DNA from: CAYMOV01 sp964392085
GTDB lineage: Bacteria > Oederibacteriota > Muellerivitia > Muellerivitales > Muellerivitaceae
NCBI GenBank assembly: GCA_964392085.1
Contig: CAYMOV010000116.1
Coordinates: forward strand, 1 to 7,358
Direction of reading: 5' to 3'
DNA length: 7,358 nucleotides
The translations under genes were made by a program, and so were the position numbers. Below the pieces are notes generated by a model, which worked only from the letters and a program-made list of their open reading frames with translations, was not told where the DNA came from and ran no database searches. This document shows positions 5,260 to 7,358 of this stretch, piece by piece (positions within the stretch are counted from its first letter, which is position 1; every line of letters starts with the position of its first letter).

Positions 5260-7358
5260 CTATCGGACCACGATGAATTTCTTGGTCTCAATCGGATCCT
5301 CGGTGCCGTCGTCGTACCGCAGGAGGCACCGGTAGAGGTATACCCCGGCCGCGTACGTACGGATCGTGAGCTGGGTCGATTGTAACCCGGAACCCTTCAC
5401 CTCGGTGATGTCCGAAATCAGGTCGCCCGCCGCGTTCCAGACCCTCAGGCGGCACTTGCCCGATTGGGCCATTTGGTAGCACACCGTGGCGTGGTCCCCG
5501 CGGGCGGGGGAGGGGAAGAGGTAACAGCGGTTGCGCGGCGTGGGGACGGGAGAAGGGGAGGGGGACCCGCCCAGCGTGGCGGTGGAAGTCGGCGTCCCAC
5601 TCGCCGTAGGGCTCGGGGAGGCTGTCGCACTGGGGGTCGGGGTCCAAGACGGGGTCGGAGTCAGGGTGTTGGTCCAGGTCAATGTCCAAGTGGAAGTGGG
5701 CGTGTAGGTGGAGGTTGGGGTCTTGGTGAAGGTGGGCGTGACCGTGGGCGTATAGGTGGCGGTGCCGGTTGGGGACGTGGTCGGTACGGCCGTGCAGCAG
5801 CTGGGTGTCCAAGTGGGGGTGGGGGTGTTGGTCCCGGTGGGGCTTGGGGTGAACGTCGCCGTGGGGGCGCTCGGGGTACTGGTGGAAGTCGGGGACCAAG
5901 TAAAGGTAGGGGAGTAGGTATTCGTGGGCGTGTTGACGGTCGTCAAGGTGGGGGTCGGGGTTGCGGTGCAGAAGCCGCAGGGGGTGTAGGTCAGGGATGG
6001 GAGGGCGAGCGGGGTATTCGTGAAGGAAGGAGTGAAGGTGGGAGTCGTCAGCGTGCCGATCGCGGTGGGGGAATAGGTCATGGTGGGTGAGTACGTTTTG
6101 GTGAAGCTGGGGGTCGGGGTTGCGGTGCAGAAGCCGCAGGCGGTATACGTGGGGGAGAAGGTCATCGTGGGGGATAGGGTGTTCGTGAAGGATGGCGTCG
6201 GGGTGGAGGTGCAGAAGCCGCAGGGGGTGGAGGTGATGGTGGGGGTGTTGGTGGGGGCGGGGCAGGCCATCGTCACGGCGATGGTATTGGAAACGGTCGA
6301 AACGAGCGACACCCCGTTGTTGTAAGTCACCACCGCGGTATTGTTCCGGGTCGTGCAGTATTCCGAGACGGGCATGAAATACTCGGCGACCTGGAAGTTG
6401 GAGACGACGATGCCGCCTGCGGCGAACCCCAGGGGAAAGACGAAATCCACGGCCGAGGAGCCGGGGAGGAGATCCATGTTGGGAAGGCCGCTGGAATAGG
6501 GCCCCGCGTAGGACCAATGGGAATCGAGATTATCCACGACGGTGACGGGTTGCCCCGTGAAGCCCCCCGAATTGGAGACCGAGACCGTGTAGGTGATGGC
6601 CTCGCCCGCCACGATGCCGCTGGTCGTGGCCGCGGATTTGGTGATCGTGAAGTTGGGTGGGGGTTGGGGGTTGACCGGGTTGATCGTGACGGATTGGCTC
6701 AGGTAAAGGAGCGCGCAGGATTGCTCGCCCAGGCCTCCCTCGCCCGCCTGGGCGTTGTAGGAGAAAAGGGGGATCTGTAGGCCGTTGGAAGGGTCCAGCG
6801 GGGAACGGGTCGGGATTTGGGAGGAGTCCAAGGTCAGGGCGCCAGCGCTCACCTCGACGGCGGGGTTCCAGGCGCCCGGGAAAAGCGCCGGGGCGGAGTC
6901 ATACCAGTTGCCGGAAGTCACGGCGGGCAGGGTGACGGGGGAGCAGGCCGGGGCGGTCCCGGTCCCCGAGGTGACGAAGGCTTCGGTGCTGTTGCCGGCG
7001 CTCTCGAGGAACGCGTGCTGGCCGCTGGAACAGGTGACGTCCGCGAGCCAGGACCCGTAAAGGTCGTGGCCCTGCGCGTTGGCGACTTGGGCGGCGACGG
7101 TCAGGATGCCGGTGGATCCGATGTTGTTGAGGATCGTGGGGTCGGTGGTGGTGACGCAGACGGGGGTGGGGCAGACGCTCCAGGCGGGACCGGCCGGGCA
7201 CCCCAACGGGAGGATCCGGTAGTCGTTCCCGGCGCCGATTTGGACGCCGTTCACCCAGATCGTCATGTAATCGTCGGCCACGCCGCAGACCTGCACCGAA
7301 GTCGGCGTGCAGGGGGCTGTCCAGGCGGACCCGATGCCCAATAGGATAAGGACCGCCG
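5260..7358 (-). CDS. Secreted multidomain protein with DUF11-like domain, Thr/Pro repeats and T9SS-like C-terminal domain; N-terminus outside the window
   Basis: Numbering is from the TTG codon at 7341-7339. The frame stays open to the window edge and upstream codons read A-V-L-I-L-L-G-I-G-S-A-W-T-A, a signal-peptide core, so that TTG is not the start. Regions: 10-220, Cys-rich (C11, 19, 48, 57, 61, 104, 133) with ADDYMTIWVNG (22-32), typical of jelly-roll binding modules; about 228-357, a DUF11-like extracellular beta domain (NFTITKSAATTSGIVAGEAI, YTVSVSNSG, VVDNL); 361-602, a Thr/Pro/Ser linker; 603-693, a C-terminal domain YLFPSPARGDHATVCYQM...LRVWNAAGDLI...YAAGVYLYRCL...KKFIVVR. The last matches the 'yPNPa...v.n..G.....aGvYly...KkfvV' pattern of T9SS type A (Por-secretion) tails better than FlgD-Ig, since the usual WDGRD segment is missing. 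It is likely a surface-displayed adhesin or matrix protein; the ligand is unknown. The barrel gene follows after 7 nt. Confidence 0.82.
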   Translation of the reverse strand, partial: AVLILLGIGSAWTAPCTPTSVQVCGVADDYMTIWVNGVQIGAGNDYRILPLGCPAGPAWSVCPTPVCVTTTDPTILNNIGSTGILTVAAQVANAQGHDLYGSWLADVTCSSGQHAFLESAGNSTEAFVTSGTGTAPACSPVTLPAVTSGNWYDSAPALFPGAWNPAVEVSAGALTLDSSQIPTRSPLDPSNGLQIPLFSYNAQAGEGGLGEQSCALLYLSQSVTINPVNPQPPPNFTITKSAATTSGIVAGEAITYTVSVSNSGGFTGQPVTVVDNLDSHWSYAGPYSSGLPNMDLLPGSSAVDFVFPLGFAAGGIVVSNFQVAEYFMPVSEYCTTRNNTAVVTYNNGVSLVSTVSNTIAVTMACPAPTNTPTITSTPCGFCTSTPTPSFTNTLSPTMTFSPTYTACGFCTATPTPSFTKTYSPTMTYSPTAIGTLTTPTFTPSFTNTPLALPSLTYTPCGFCTATPTPTLTTVNTPTNTYSPTFTWSPTSTSTPSAPTATFTPSPTGTNTPTPTWTPSCCTAVPTTSPTGTATYTPTVTPTFTKTPTSTYTPTSTWTLTWTNTLTPTPSWTPTPSATASPSPTASGTPTSTATLGGSPSPSPVPTPRNRCYLFPSPARGDHATVCYQMAQSGKCRLRVWNAAGDLISDITEVKGSGLQSTQLTIRTYAAGVYLYRCLLRYDDGTEDPIETKKFIVVR
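5536..6261 (-). repeat. Low-complexity Thr/Pro-rich coding repeat region
   Basis: About 242 codons of the secreted protein made mostly of T, P, S and N in short units such as TPTPT, SPTxT, TxTxTPT. It is expected to be an extended, flexible, possibly O-glycosylated stalk between the DUF11-like domain and the C-terminal domain. The plus strand is very G-rich (GTGGGGGTG runs), a prime place for slippage and length variation between strains. Confidence 0.85.
5968..6222 (-). repeat. Three CGFC-containing repeat units inside the Thr/Pro stalk
   Basis: The tetrapeptide C-G-F-C is encoded by the identical 12-mer gcagaagccgca (plus strand) at 6211-6222, 6127-6138 and 5968-5979. The first two copies are exactly 84 bp apart, and their units share the protein pattern CGFCT(S/A)TPTPSFT(N/K)T(L/Y)SPTMT(F/Y)SPT. 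The third is 159 bp on, with CGFCTATPTPTLTT. Copies two and three share a 32-base exact match around the motif. A fourth degenerate Cys pair (SCCTAVP) lies near residue 515. Confidence 0.85.

Noticed and set aside
5253..5291. Longer N-terminus of the barrel protein from a TTG at 5291
   Set aside because: It would overlap the end of the upstream gene by 32 bases and put 13 polar residues before a clean signal peptide; the ATG at 5252 fits the signal peptide and operon spacing.
5464..6090. 208-codon plus-strand frame, almost only Gly/Arg, and the 409-codon minus-strand frame at 5288-6517 rich in His/Pro/Leu
   Set aside because: Both are out-of-frame readings of the Thr/Pro stalk region; the true frame has signal peptide, domains and C-terminal motif.
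5968..6222. Regular repeats as a CRISPR array
   Set aside because: The units are coding, directly continuous with a Thr/Pro protein, with irregular spacing (84 and 159 bp) and no unique spacers or cas genes.
7339..7341. TTG as start codon of the large secreted protein
   Set aside because: The codons before it continue in frame as a hydrophobic signal-peptide core to the window edge, so the start lies outside.

Overview
The window looks like a piece of a high-GC, Gram-negative (diderm) bacterial genome from an uncultured or poorly studied lineage, probably a metagenome-assembled scaffold. The diderm call rests on a lipoprotein with a lipobox, a PorV/PorQ-type outer-membrane barrel, and a secreted Thr/Pro-rich protein with a type IX secretion (T9SS)-like C-terminal domain. 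A run of exactly 100 N (2392-2491) is a scaffold join, so gene order across it is not proven. Candidate phyla near the FCB group or Elusimicrobia/FCPU426-like lineages carry similar Thr/Pro linkers, but I cannot assign taxonomy from this sequence.

Layout, left to right. An iron-containing (group III) alcohol dehydrogenase enters from the left edge (1-1071). Next comes a compact inverted-repeat element built from 9-bp units (about 1082-1190), then an unrecognised 134-residue gene (1212-1616). A type II toxin-antitoxin pair follows: a ribbon-helix-helix antitoxin (1730-1963) and a MazF/PemK endoribonuclease (1960-2271). Its promoter has a perfect TATAAT box embedded in an 8-bp-arm palindrome, a likely autoregulatory operator. 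Converging on it is the last 28 codons of a membrane protein, cut by the assembly gap. After the gap lie a class I SAM-dependent methyltransferase missing its N-terminus (2492-3019) and a small lipoprotein (3088-3666).

The convergent junction at 3667-3860 holds a second inverted-repeat element, this one with a strict 7-bp period. The right half of the window is a minus-strand, closely spaced pair. The upstream gene (5260-7358, start outside the window) encodes a secreted multidomain protein: signal peptide core, Cys-rich adhesin-like region, DUF11-type domain, long Thr/Pro linker with three CGFC repeats, and a Por-secretion-like C-terminal domain. Seven nucleotides after its stop begins a PorV/PorQ-like outer-membrane barrel fused through a Pro-rich linker to periplasmic TPRs (3861-5252).

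The most interesting hypothesis is that this pair is a dedicated cargo plus shuttle/anchor unit of a T9SS-like system. Well-supported calls are the dehydrogenase, MazF with its antitoxin, the methyltransferase and the PorV-like barrel. The lipoprotein and the 134-residue protein have no function I can name.
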